Positions 1-8,490 of a stretch of DNA of 64,000 nt are shown piece by piece. The first letter of the stretch is position 1. Each line of letters starts with the position of its first letter. Source of the stretch: Streptomyces sp. BHT-5-2. GTDB lineage: Bacteria; Actinomycetota; Actinomycetes; Streptomycetales; Streptomycetaceae. The translations under genes were made by a program, and so were the position numbers. A model generated the notes under the pieces. It made no database searches. It was not told the origin of the DNA and saw only the letters and a list, made by a program, of their open reading frames with translations. The DNA lies in NCBI RefSeq assembly GCF_019774615.1, contig NZ_CP081496.1:3038001-3102000 (forward strand), given 5' to 3'.

Positions 1-881
1 TGCGCCGGATCGTGCTTGAGGGCGTCCGCCAGCCGGGCCGCGGTGGCGTCGTCGCAGCCCTCCAGCTTCCGGTCGCCGGTGTACAGCTCGCCCAGCAGGC
101 CGAGATCGGGCAGGGTGCCCTCGATGCTGTCGTCGTGGTTGCCGACCGTGGTGTACCAGGGGACGGCCAGGCCCGGCGCGGTGAACGGGCGGGCCGCACC
201 CGACAGGAAACCCGGTATCTGCGGCAGCCCCTTGGCCTTGTAGGCGTCCCGCAGCGCCGACTCGGGGTTCCAGTACGCCGCGTTGCCGGAGTTCTGCACG
301 CCTTCGTAGCGCCGGGGGTCGCCGCTGCTGGGGGTGATCCGGCCGCCGCTCATCACCGTCAGATACCAGTCGAGCTCGATCCGCTCGTGGTTGTCGGTGT
401 TGTCGCCGGTGGCCATCACCGAGCCGAACGGCAGCCCGGTGTACGGGCCCCGGCGCACCGCGTTGACCCGCTCGACGAGCGAGGAGGCGCCGCGCACGGT
501 CAGGGCCTCGTGCGGGCGGTGCGCGCTGTCGTTGACCCGGGCCAGATACTCGAACCGGACCGGCGACTCGACGTCCGCCAGATGCAGGTCGGTGAACTGC
601 ACGAAGGAGGCGAGGCCGGTCCGGCGGTCGTCCCGCCCGGCGCTCCCGGCGGCCAGCTCGCCGCGCACCACCAGCGGCCAACCGGGGCCGGCCACCAGCC
701 GCTTGTACGCCCCGGTGCCGACGGGGCGGGCGGCCTGCTCCAGGGTGGTGCCCCTGGTGCGCACGGCCCGCGCCGCGGTGACCGCCAGCGCACGGTCGTA
801 CGAGGCCGCCGACCACAGCGTGGCCCCCGCCACCGCGGCGGACAGTCTGGACACGAACTGGCGGCGGTTCATCCCGTGCAT
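1..881 (-). CDS. Secreted calcineurin-like metallophosphoesterase, C-terminus cut off
   Basis: About 293 residues are visible; the C-terminus lies beyond the left edge. The N-terminus reads MHGMNRRQFVSRLSAAVAG, a twin-arginine signal followed by a short hydrophobic stretch, so Tat export is likely. Metallophosphoesterase metal-ligand motifs follow in order: FTDLHL (Asp-x-His), GDNTDNHE and GNHDD. This motif set and the order Tat signal then phosphatase resemble the actinobacterial TIGR03767-type phosphoesterases. The start was chosen because AGGGGG sits five bases before this ATG; the internal ATG at 872 is the alternative. Substrate unknown. The gene lies downstream of the PucR-type regulator on the same strand, but a 271-base gap argues against a tight operon. 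Confidence 0.8.
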   Translation of the reverse strand, partial: MHGMNRRQFVSRLSAAVAGATLWSAASYDRALAVTAARAVRTRGTTLEQAARPVGTGAYKRLVAGPGWPLVVRGELAAGSAGRDDRRTGLASFVQFTDLHLADVESPVRFEYLARVNDSAHRPHEALTVRGASSLVERVNAVRRGPYTGLPFGSVMATGDNTDNHERIELDWYLTVMSGGRITPSSGDPRRYEGVQNSGNAAYWNPESALRDAYKAKGLPQIPGFLSGAARPFTAPGLAVPWYTTVGNHDDSIEGTLPDLGLLGELYTGDRKLEGCDDATAARLADALKHDPA

Positions 882-1152
882 CAAATCCCCCTGGGGCTGC
901 GCTACATGACGGCAGACGGGGGTGCCCCGCCAACCGGCCGGGCGGTCGGGCACCCTCGGACGGCGCACACGCTACTTGCCGGTAGCGACCGGCAACAGGT
1001 CCTGTGGACAACGGGTTCATGGACATCAGGTGGCGTCCCGGGGCACTCCGGGACAACCGGCGACCGCCGATCGCCCCGCGTCCAACGTCCCGCCCCCGCA
1101 GCCGAGTTCGGCACCCGCCCCAGGGCACGGACCGCGGCGCACGCGGTCCGCG

Positions 1153-2400
1153 TCAGAGCCGCGACGCCTTGAGCGCCATGTGGAGCAGCAGCCGGTCCGC
1201 GCCCTCGTCCAGGTCGAGGCCGGTCAGCTTCTCGACCCGGCCGAGGCGGTAGTAGAGGGTCTGCCGGTGGATGCCCAGGTGCTGGGCGGTGCGGCCGGCC
1301 TGGCCGGCGCAGTCCAGGAACGCCTCGGCGGTACGGGCGAGTTCGGCGTGTGCGGGGGTCAGCAGCGGGGCGACCGTCGGGTCGGGCGCGGCGTCCGGGA
1401 GGCCGGTCAGCAGGCGGTAGGCGCCTATGCCGTCCCACTCGGCGACGGGGCCCAGCCGGGGCTCGGCGCGGGCGGCGCGGGCCGCGGCCAGCGCCTGCCG
1501 CCAGGATGCCGGGAGTTCGGTCGGCTCACGGGTGGCGAGGCCGATCCCGGCGGCGCCGCGCGGGCCGCGCGCCCCGGCCGCCGCCGGACCGACGCCCGCC
1601 CGCGGGGAGCGCAGCAGATGCTCGGCGGCCGCATGGGCCGGCGCCGGCGAGCCGGTCTGGCGCAGCCGGACCAAGCCGGCCAGCGCGGCGGTGCCGCCGG
1701 GGCCCGGCCGGCCCGGGTCCCCGGCCGGGGCGCCCGGCAGCGGGCAGGCCGCGAGGAGTCCGGGCAGGCTCGGCAGGGGAGCGGTGTCGGTGCCGGCGGT
1801 GTCCCAGGGCAGGACCGCGACGAGGGTGAGCGGGGTGCCCGGGGTGAAGCGCAGGGTGTCCCGGAGGGCGTCGCGCAGCGCGGCCGCCGCCGCGGCCCGG
1901 CCGGAGACCGGTGACGTCAGCAACTCCCGCAGCACCTCGGCGAGTTCGTGCCCGGCCCGGGACTCGTCGGCCAGCAGGGCGCCGATCCGGGCGGCGGTCT
2001 CCATCGCCTGGGCCATCCGCGGGTCGGTCGGGGCGCCGGCGCCGCCCAGCTCCAGATCGGTCAGATGGCCGTCGTCCAGCAGCCAGACATAGCCGTGCAC
2101 CACGCCCCCGTGCCGCACCGGCAGGCAGATCCGGCCGCGGAACACCCCGGCCGCCGGGTCCGGCGGAATCCGCAGCGGCGCGGTGGCGCGGGCGATCCCG
2201 AACGCCTCGAACCACGCGCGCACCGCCGCCGAGGACCGCCGCTGAAGGATCGAACGGGTCCGCACCGGGTCCATGACCTCGTCGTCCTCGCCCTCGTGCG
2301 CGCCGAACGCGATCAGCCCGAAGTCCCGGTCCTCCAGCGTCGCCGGCGCGCCGAGCGCCGCCGAGATCTCGTCCACCAGCTGTTGGTAGTCGCCGCGCAC
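1153..2400 (-). CDS. PucR/CdaR-family transcriptional regulator, probable regulator of proline catabolism
   Basis: The 415-residue product ends in a PucR-type helix-turn-helix ([19 protein letters not shown], about residues 375-393), the standard C-terminal DNA-binding segment of PucR/CdaR activators. The N-terminal half looks like a ligand-sensing domain ([17 protein letters not shown] near residue 100). It starts with GTG. It is divergent from proline dehydrogenase across about 200 bases, and such regulators commonly control the neighbouring catabolic operon, so control of putA/pruA in response to proline is a reasonable inference. The effector is not shown by the sequence. Confidence 0.85.
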   Translation of the reverse strand: MRGDYQQLVDEISAALGAPATLEDRDFGLIAFGAHEGEDDEVMDPVRTRSILQRRSSAAVRAWFEAFGIARATAPLRIPPDPAAGVFRGRICLPVRHGGVVHGYVWLLDDGHLTDLELGGAGAPTDPRMAQAMETAARIGALLADESRAGHELAEVLRELLTSPVSGRAAAAAALRDALRDTLRFTPGTPLTLVAVLPWDTAGTDTAPLPSLPGLLAACPLPGAPAGDPGRPGPGGTAALAGLVRLRQTGSPAPAHAAAEHLLRSPRAGVGPAAAGARGPRGAAGIGLATREPTELPASWRQALAAARAARAEPRLGPVAEWDGIGAYRLLTGLPDAAPDPTVAPLLTPAHAELARTAEAFLDCAGQAGRTAQHLGIHRQTLYYRLGRVEKLTGLDLDEGADRLLLHMALKASRL

Positions 2401-2507
2401 CGCCGCCCCACCCCTCTCCTGTCACTGCCGTCGCCTGCCTCCCATTCTCATACATCTGTCTGAGATGCCGGCCACGAAGGCGTGACAGCTGTCGATGGCC
2501 GGAAAGT

Positions 2508-2543
2508 GGCGAGATCCTTAAATTTCAGGTGGCTCATCTCGCC
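2508..2543. promoter_or_regulatory. Inverted repeat in the pucR-like/proline dehydrogenase divergent region
   Basis: The arms GGCGAGAT and ATCTCGCC are perfect complements 20 bases apart and flank an AT-rich CCTTAAATTT. They lie between the divergent regulator and the proline dehydrogenase start. It may be an operator for the regulator or a fold in the leader RNA. A second, weaker repeat (TCTCA..TGAGA) lies at 2446-2465. Confidence 0.35.
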
Positions 2544-2607
2544 GCCGCGAGCGCCCGATCGGCGTTGGCCCCGGCATTTTTGTCATCCTGAATCGTGGAG
2601 GTGCCCC

Positions 2608-3534
2608 ATGCTGGGTCCCGTGCTTCTCGCTGCCGCACGCAGCGACAGCATCCGCCGCGTCGTCGCGGCCGCTCCGGTCACCCGACCCGTGGTGGAACGC
2701 TTCGTCGCGGGCGAGCGCCTGGACGAGTCGATGGCGGCCGTACGGAATCTGGCCGCGCGCGGCATGGACGTCACCCTCGACCACCTCGGCGAGGACATCA
2801 CCGACCCGGCCGAGGCGCTGCGCAACCGCGACGCCTACCTCCAGCTGGCCGCCGCCCTCAAGGAGCTGGGGCTGGGCACCAGGGCGGAGATGTCGGTCAA
2901 GCTCTCCGCGTTCGGGCAGGCGCTGCCCGGCGGGCACGACCTCGCGCTGCGCAACGTCACCCCGGTGGTCGAGGCCGCCGCCGAAGCCGGCACGACCGTG
3001 ACGCTGGACATGGAGGACCACACCACCGTCGACTCCACCCTCGCCGTCCTCGCGGCGCTGCGCGAGCGGTTCCCCCAGACGGGCGCGGTGCTCCAGTCCT
3101 ACCTCTTCCGCACCGAGGACGACTGCCGGGCGCTGGCCGGGGAAGGCTCCCGGGTACGGCTGGTCAAGGGCGCGTACAAGGAGCCCGCGACGGTCGCGTT
3201 CCAGGACAAGCAGGAGGTCGACCGGGCGTATGTGCGCTGCCTGAAGATCCTGATGGCGGGGCAGGGCTACCCGATGATCGGGTCCCACGACCCGCGGATG
3301 GTCGCCATCGCCCAGGAACTGGCGCACCGCAACGGCCGCAAGCCCGCCGACTACGAGTTCCAGATGCTGTTCGGCATCCGGGAGGCGGAGCAGCGGCGGC
3401 TGGTGGAGGAGGGCCACCGGATGCGGGTCTACATCCCCTACGGAACGGACTGGTACGGCTACTTCATGCGGCGCCTCGCCGAGCGTCCGGCCAACCTGAC
3501 GTTCTTCCTGAGGTCCCTGGCCACCCGCGGCTGA
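2608..3534 (+). CDS. putB: Proline dehydrogenase (monofunctional)
   Basis: Oxidises proline to pyrroline-5-carboxylate using FAD, the first step of proline catabolism, at the membrane/electron-transport interface. The 308-residue length matches monofunctional actinobacterial and Gram-positive enzymes rather than the bifunctional PutA of enterobacteria. Visible family motifs are RLVKGAYKE and the C-terminal VYIPYGTDWYGYFMRRLAERPAN, the flavin/substrate-binding YxxxRRLxERPxN region. The ATG at 2608 is preferred over an upstream in-frame start because GTGGAGGTG precedes it at proper spacing. P5C dehydrogenase lies directly downstream; the two probably share regulation by the divergent PucR-type protein. 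Confidence 0.92.
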   Translation: MLGPVLLAAARSDSIRRVVAAAPVTRPVVERFVAGERLDESMAAVRNLAARGMDVTLDHLGEDITDPAEALRNRDAYLQLAAALKELGLGTRAEMSVKLSAFGQALPGGHDLALRNVTPVVEAAAEAGTTVTLDMEDHTTVDSTLAVLAALRERFPQTGAVLQSYLFRTEDDCRALAGEGSRVRLVKGAYKEPATVAFQDKQEVDRAYVRCLKILMAGQGYPMIGSHDPRMVAIAQELAHRNGRKPADYEFQMLFGIREAEQRRLVEEGHRMRVYIPYGTDWYGYFMRRLAERPANLTFFLRSLATRG

Positions 3535-3680
3535 GGACCCCGACCGACGCCCGGGAACGACCCGTACGACTCTTTTGGCACCGTATGGGTGGATCCTGGA
3601 CGGGGGAGCCTCTCCCGGGACGGCGCACGGACCGCCGGCCATCCCCGGCCACCCGCCGTGGCAGCGGCCTCGGCATGACC

Positions 3681-3766
3681 GACGTACACCGACGTACGAC
3701 AACACACCTACGTACGACGACGAGTGATCGCATACCGACGATCGCGAGCGTGACGATCGCAAGCGT
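3681..3766. repeat. Clustered short direct repeats in the leader of pruA
   Basis: Two adjacent 15-base units, GACGATCGCGAGCGT and GACGATCGCAAGCGT (3737-3766), sit just before the ribosome binding site AAGGAGA. Upstream lie repeated GACGTAC units (3681-3687, 3691-3697) and a CTACGTACGACG variant near 3708. They may be binding sites for an activator of pruA; this is inferred from position only. Confidence 0.5.
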
Positions 3767-3783
3767 AAGGAGACACGGCAACC

Positions 3784-5424
3784 ATGGACGCTGTGACCCA
3801 GGTCCCCGTGCCGGTGAACGAGCCGGTGCACAGCTACGCCCCGGGCAGCCCGGAGCGATTCCGCCTGGAGGCCAAGCTCAAGGAGCTGGCCGGCAACCCC
3901 ATCGAGCTGCCGATGACCATCGGCGGCGAGCGGCGGATGGGCGGCGGCGAGCGCTTCGACGTCGTGCAGCCGCACCACCACTCCGCCCGCCTGGGCACCT
4001 ACGCCAACGCCACGGTCGGTGACGCGCAGGACGCGGTGGACGCCGCGCTGGCCGCCGCCCCGGCCTGGCGCGCGATGTCCTTCGACGACCGCGCCGCGAT
4101 CATCCTCAAGGCCGCCGACCTGCTGGCCGGCCCCTGGCGCGAGACGATGGCCGCCGCCACCATGCTCGGCCAGTCCAAGACCGCCCAGCAGGCCGAGATC
4201 GACACTCCCTGCGAACTGGTCGACTTCTGGCGCTTCAACGTCCACTTCGCGCGCCAGATCCTGGCCGAGCAGCCCCCGGTGAACGCCCCCGGCGTGTGGA
4301 ACCGCTCGGACCACCGCCCCCTGGAGGGCTTCGTCTACGCGATCACGCCCTTCAACTTCACCGCGATCGCCGGCAACCTCCCGACCGCCCCCGCCCTCAT
4401 GGGGAACGTGGTGGTCTGGAAGCCGTCCCCGACGCAGACCCTCGCCGCGGTGCTGCTGATGCGCCTGCTGGAGGAGGCCGGCCTGCCGCCGGGCGTCATC
4501 AACCTCGTCACCGGCGACGGCAAGGACGTCTCCGAGGTGGCCCTGACCCACCCCGAGCTGGCCGGCATCCACTTCACCGGCTCGACCAGGACCTTCCAGT
4601 ACCTGTGGAAGACCGTCGGCACCAACATCGAGAAGTACCGGACCTACCCCCGCCTGGTCGGCGAGACCGGCGGCAAGGACTTCATCGTCGCCCACCCGTC
4701 GGCCGACCGGGCCGTGCTGAAGACCGCCATGACCCGCGGCGCCTTCGAGTTCCAGGGCCAGAAGTGCTCCGCGGCCTCCCGCGCCTACGTCCCGGCCTCC
4801 CTGTGGAACGCCGGCTTCAAGGAGGAGTTCGCCGCCGAGGTCGACGCCCTGACCATGGGCGACGTCACCGACCTGGCGAACTTCATGGGCGCCGTCATCG
4901 ACGAGCGGGCCTTCGCCAAGAACAAGGCGGCGATCGACCGCGCCAAGGCCGACCCGACCGTGGAGGTCGTGGCCGGCGGCACCTACGACGACAGCGTCGG
5001 CTACTTCGTCCGCCCGACGGTCCTGGTCTCCACCGACCCGGAGAACGAGATCTTCAAGGACGAGTACTTCGGCCCGATCCTCGGCGTCCACGTCTACGAC
5101 GACTCGGTCGAGGGCGGCTACGAGGCCATGCTCGACCAGATGGAGTCCGCCTCGGCCTACGGCCTGACCGGCGCCGTCATCGCCCAGGACCGCGCCGCGG
5201 CCGCCGCCACCTGCGCGAAGCTGCGCTTCGCGGCCGGCAACTTCTACATCAACGACAAGCCCACCGGCGCCGTCGTCGGCCAGCAGCCGTTCGGCGGCGG
5301 GCGCGCCTCCGGCACCAACGACAAGGCCGGCGCCAAGCAGAACCTGATGCGCTGGACCTCCACCCGCTCCATCAAGGAGACCCTGGTCCCGCCGACCGAC
5401 TACCGCTACCCGCACATGGGCTGA
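3784..5424 (+). CDS. pruA: L-glutamate gamma-semialdehyde (P5C) dehydrogenase
   Basis: Oxidises glutamate semialdehyde, formed from P5C, to glutamate with NAD+, completing proline degradation. The 546-residue product is typical of the group. Aldehyde-dehydrogenase catalytic features are clear: the nucleophile in FQGQKCSAAS (Cys328), the general base in GETGGKD (Glu294) and the cofactor-binding TGSTRTF. The C-terminal QQPFGGGRASGTNDKAG is characteristic of P5C dehydrogenases. AAGGAGA lies about 12 bases before the ATG. It follows proline dehydrogenase by 249 bases containing direct repeats, so it may have its own promoter. A hairpin terminator follows. Confidence 0.95.
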   Translation: MDAVTQVPVPVNEPVHSYAPGSPERFRLEAKLKELAGNPIELPMTIGGERRMGGGERFDVVQPHHHSARLGTYANATVGDAQDAVDAALAAAPAWRAMSFDDRAAIILKAADLLAGPWRETMAAATMLGQSKTAQQAEIDTPCELVDFWRFNVHFARQILAEQPPVNAPGVWNRSDHRPLEGFVYAITPFNFTAIAGNLPTAPALMGNVVVWKPSPTQTLAAVLLMRLLEEAGLPPGVINLVTGDGKDVSEVALTHPELAGIHFTGSTRTFQYLWKTVGTNIEKYRTYPRLVGETGGKDFIVAHPSADRAVLKTAMTRGAFEFQGQKCSAASRAYVPASLWNAGFKEEFAAEVDALTMGDVTDLANFMGAVIDERAFAKNKAAIDRAKADPTVEVVAGGTYDDSVGYFVRPTVLVSTDPENEIFKDEYFGPILGVHVYDDSVEGGYEAMLDQMESASAYGLTGAVIAQDRAAAAATCAKLRFAAGNFYINDKPTGAVVGQQPFGGGRASGTNDKAGAKQNLMRWTSTRSIKETLVPPTDYRYPHMG

Positions 5425-5436
5425 CGTCCACCCGCA

Positions 5437-5480
5437 CGGCCGCGGCCCGGCACTCCTTCGGGGGTGCCGGGCCGCGGCCG
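5437..5480 (+). terminator. Hairpin terminator after pruA
   Basis: A stem of about 19 base pairs (CGGCCGCGGCCCGGCACTCC paired with its complement) closes around TTCG. There is no T-tract, as is usual in Streptomyces. Confidence 0.8.
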
Positions 5481-5770
5481 TCGGCACACCCTCCGGCCCG
5501 CCCCCTGAGCTGCACCGGAAGGGCTCCGCGCATGATCGCCGTCTCAAATAGTAGGAAGCCCAAGTAATTGTGCAGACATCACGGCCGGGCTGTCCTAGCT
5601 TTGTAGGAGCCGAACGTATCGCTGCATCCAGCGAATGCGGATGCGGCCCGGCGCGTCCGCGCAGGTGACCCCTGCGGCGCCGCGGCCCCCGCCCCTCCGG
5701 CCGTCGCACCACCACCCCTCTTCGACACAACCCTGCACTTCTCGGGGCTTTGGCATTGGAGACGCGCATC

Positions 5771-5902
5771 ATGGCCGACACCATCGTCCGCAGGACCCGT
5801 CACTCCTCCCGTCAGACCAACGACGCCGACCGCCGCAACGCCGCCGCGGCCCTCCAGAGGGCACTCGACCGCCGCGACAACGGCGGCGCCACCGGTCACT
5901 GA
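5771..5902 (+). CDS. Small conserved-looking basic protein, 43 residues, unknown function
   Basis: The product is rich in Arg, Ala and Asn (starts MADTIVRRTRHSSR, ends DNGGATGH) with no membrane segment or Cys. Reasons to take it as real: it is bracketed by two strong hairpins (after pruA and immediately downstream), it fills an otherwise empty 600-base gap, and a small gene is recalled at the same place upstream of leuB in S. coelicolor. No clear Shine-Dalgarno is present; the leader would be up to about 170 bases. No function can be proposed beyond a possible nucleic-acid-binding character from its basic charge. Confidence 0.6.
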   Translation: MADTIVRRTRHSSRQTNDADRRNAAAALQRALDRRDNGGATGH

Positions 5903-5920
5903 GCACGCCGACCCCGCACC

Positions 5921-5962
5921 CGCGTCGGGGCGCCCGGGAGCGGTCCCGGGCGCCCCGACGCG
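5921..5962 (+). terminator. Very stable hairpin terminator after the 43-residue gene
   Basis: A perfect 19-base-pair stem (CGCGTCGGGGCGCCCGGGA and its complement) with loop GCGG separates the small gene from leuB. Confidence 0.85.
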
Positions 5963-6030
5963 CACCGGCGACGCTGTCCGAATGCCGGACATCACATGTC
6001 AATCCATGGGACGGAGAGTAGGGTCCAGGC

Positions 6031-7071
6031 ATGTCTCGCAGCATTCGCCTCGCAGTGATCCCCGGTGACGGAATCGGCCAGGAAGTCGTGGCGCAGGGCC
6101 TGAAGGTCCTCACCGCGGTCCTCCCGGAGGACGTCAAGCTCGAAACCAAGGAGTACGACCTCGGGGCCAAGCGCTGGCACCGCACGGGCGAGACCCTGCC
6201 GGACGAGGAACTGGCCGCGCTCAAGGAGCACGACGCGATCCTGCTCGGCGCGATCGGCGACCCGTCGGTGCCCTCCGGCGTCCTGGAGCGCGGGCTGCTG
6301 CTCAAACTCCGCTTCGCCTTCGACCACTTCGTCAACCTGCGCCCCTCGAAGCTTTTCCCGAACACCGCGACCCCGCTGGCCGGCCGCCCCGAGATCGACT
6401 TCGTCGTCGTCCGCGAGGGCACCGAGGGCCCGTACACCGGCAACGGCGGCAGCCTGCGCACCGGCACCCCCGCCGAGGTCGCCACCGAGGTCAGCGTGAA
6501 CACCGCCTACGGCGTGGAGCGCGTGGTCCGGGACGCCTACGAGCGGGCCAACGCCCGGCCGCGCAAGAAGCTGACGCTGGTCCACAAGAACAACGTCCTG
6601 GTCTACGCGGGACACATGTGGAAGAAGATCTTCGACTGGGTCGGCGAGGAGTACCCCGAGGTCACCACCGACTACCTGCACGTCGACGCCGCGACGATCT
6701 TCCTTGTCACCCAGCCCGAGCGGTTCGACGTGATCGTCACCGACAACCTCTTCGGCGACATCCTCACCGACCTCGCCGCGGCCGTCACCGGCGGCATCGG
6801 CCTGGCCGCCTCCGGCAACATCAACCCCACCGGCGCGTTCCCGTCGATGTTCGAGCCGGTCCACGGCTCCGCGCCGGACATCGCCGGCACCGGCAAGGCC
6901 GACCCGACCGCCACGATCCTCTCCGTCGCCCTGCTGCTGCGCCACCTCGGCTACGGGGAGCAGGCCGCGCGCATCGAGGCGGAGGTCGCCGCCGAGCTGG
7001 AGGCCCGGGACGGTACGGTGCGCAGCACCGAAGAGATCGGTGACGCGATCGCGGCACTTGTGGAGGGCTGA
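6031..7071 (+). CDS. leuB: 3-Isopropylmalate dehydrogenase
   Basis: Catalyses NAD-dependent oxidative decarboxylation of 3-isopropylmalate in leucine synthesis; the same enzyme type can act on 3-methylmalate from the citramalate route to isoleucine. The 346-residue product shows the beta-decarboxylating dehydrogenase motifs [23 protein letters not shown] and [14 protein letters not shown] (metal and substrate ligands). The rest of the pathway in this window is leuCD (40-42 kb), cimA (16 kb) and ilvE just downstream. A purine-rich GGAGAG lies before the ATG. A short hairpin follows the stop, so ilvE may be separately transcribed. Confidence 0.95.
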   Translation: MSRSIRLAVIPGDGIGQEVVAQGLKVLTAVLPEDVKLETKEYDLGAKRWHRTGETLPDEELAALKEHDAILLGAIGDPSVPSGVLERGLLLKLRFAFDHFVNLRPSKLFPNTATPLAGRPEIDFVVVREGTEGPYTGNGGSLRTGTPAEVATEVSVNTAYGVERVVRDAYERANARPRKKLTLVHKNNVLVYAGHMWKKIFDWVGEEYPEVTTDYLHVDAATIFLVTQPERFDVIVTDNLFGDILTDLAAAVTGGIGLAASGNINPTGAFPSMFEPVHGSAPDIAGTGKADPTATILSVALLLRHLGYGEQAARIEAEVAAELEARDGTVRSTEEIGDAIAALVEG

Positions 7072-7094
7072 CGCCCGACGCAGCCGCAGGACCC

Positions 7095-7124
7095 CAGCGC
7101 CGGGCCGGTCACGGTCCGGCGCTG
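7095..7124 (+). terminator. Hairpin after leuB
   Basis: CAGCGCCGG pairs with CCGGCGCTG across a 12-base loop that can pair internally. No T-tract. Confidence 0.6.
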
Positions 7125-7326
7125 CCGCGTTGCACCGCATCGCGCGCACCGTCCGAAGCGGGTGTGCACACCGGTTCCGGCGGCGGACGCCCGCGAGCGA
7201 TAATCGGACGAGGGTCCGCCGTCCGGCAGGAAACTCGGACGTCCCGGCAACGACCGGTACGAGCGAGCGACCGCGGTGCGCGCGGCCGGCGCAGGTATCG
7301 GACCACGCAGTGAAGGACACGGATAC

Positions 7327-8415
7327 ATGACGACGCCCACGATCGAGCTCAAGCCCTCCTCGCACCCGCTGCCCGCGGCGGAGCGGGAGCGCATCCTGGC
7401 CGCCCCCGGCTTCGGCCGCCACTTCACCGACCACATGGTGACGATCAGGTGGACCGAGGGCCGCGGCTGGCACGACGGGCAGCTCGTGCCGTACGGCCCG
7501 CTCTCGCTCGACCCGGCGACCAACGTCCTGCACTACGCGCAGGAGATCTTCGAGGGCCTGAAGGCGTACCGCCAGCCCGACGGCAGCGTCGCCACCTTCC
7601 GTCCGGACGCCAACGCCCGGCGCTTCCAGGCGTCCGCCCGCCGGCTGGCCATGCCCGAGCTGCCGGTCGAGACCTTCGTCGAGGCGTGCGACCTGCTGGT
7701 GCGGCAGGACCGGGACTGGGTGCCGCCGCACGGCGGCGAGGAGTCGCTCTACCTGCGCCCGTTCATGATCGCCACCGAGGCCGGGCTGGGCGTCAAGCCC
7801 GCCTCGGAGTACCTCTTCGTCGTGATCGCCTCGCCGGCCGGCGCGTACTTCCCCGGCGGCGTCAAGCCGGTCTCCATCTGGCTGTCCGAGGACCGGGTGC
7901 GGGCCGTCCCCGGCGGCATGGGCGACGCCAAGACCGGCGGCAACTACGCCGCGTCGCTGCTGGCCCAGGCCGAGGCCGCGGCCCGCGGCTGCGACCAGGT
8001 CGCCTACCTCGACGCGGTGGAGCACACCTGGGTCGAGGAGCTCGGCGGGATGAACCTCTACTTCGTGTACGGCGACCGGATCGTCACCCCGAAGCTGACC
8101 GGCTCGCTGCTCGCCGGCGTCACCCGCGACTCGCTGCTCTCCGTCGCCCGCGACCTGGGTCACGAGGCGGAGGAGGGGCGGATCTCCATCGACCAGTGGC
8201 AGCGGGACTCCGCCGAGGGCACGCTCACCGAGGTCTTCGCCTGCGGCACCGCCGCGGTGATCACCCCGGTCGGCACGGTCAAGCGCGACGGCGCCGAGTG
8301 GACCCAGTCCGGCGGCGAGCCGGGCAAGGTCACGCTGAAGCTGCGCGAGGCGCTGCTGGACATCCAGCGCGGGGTCACCGCGGACGCCCACGGCTGGCGG
8401 CACCTCATCGGCTGA
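7327..8415 (+). CDS. ilvE: Branched-chain amino acid aminotransferase
   Basis: PLP enzyme that transfers the amino group from glutamate to the 2-keto acids of Val, Leu and Ile (last step) and works in reverse in catabolism. The 362-residue length fits class IV aminotransferases. The PLP-binding lysine is recognisable in [12 protein letters not shown] (Lys202), with GMNLYF and the [10 protein letters not shown] cofactor loop downstream. The ATG at 7327 was chosen because GAAGGA precedes it; an upstream in-frame start adds 17 unlikely residues. It follows leuB by 255 bases and ends at a strong terminator. Confidence 0.94.
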   Translation: MTTPTIELKPSSHPLPAAERERILAAPGFGRHFTDHMVTIRWTEGRGWHDGQLVPYGPLSLDPATNVLHYAQEIFEGLKAYRQPDGSVATFRPDANARRFQASARRLAMPELPVETFVEACDLLVRQDRDWVPPHGGEESLYLRPFMIATEAGLGVKPASEYLFVVIASPAGAYFPGGVKPVSIWLSEDRVRAVPGGMGDAKTGGNYAASLLAQAEAAARGCDQVAYLDAVEHTWVEELGGMNLYFVYGDRIVTPKLTGSLLAGVTRDSLLSVARDLGHEAEEGRISIDQWQRDSAEGTLTEVFACGTAAVITPVGTVKRDGAEWTQSGGEPGKVTLKLREALLDIQRGVTADAHGWRHLIG

Positions 8416-8428
8416 GGCCGGAAGCGGG

Positions 8429-8467
8429 ACCGAGGCCGCCCCGGCGCGATGCCGGGGCGGCCTCGGT
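8429..8467 (+). terminator. Terminator between ilvE and the convergent permease
   Basis: A 17-base-pair perfect stem (ACCGAGGCCGCCCCGGC and its complement) with a five-base loop. It can serve both converging transcripts. Confidence 0.85.
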
Positions 8468-8490
8468 GTGCGTACGGACGGCCCGGCGGT

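Noticed and set aside
2518..5784. 1088-residue open frame on the - strand
   Set aside because: Lies opposite proline dehydrogenase and pruA, both with intact catalytic motifs; composition is typical of an antisense shadow.
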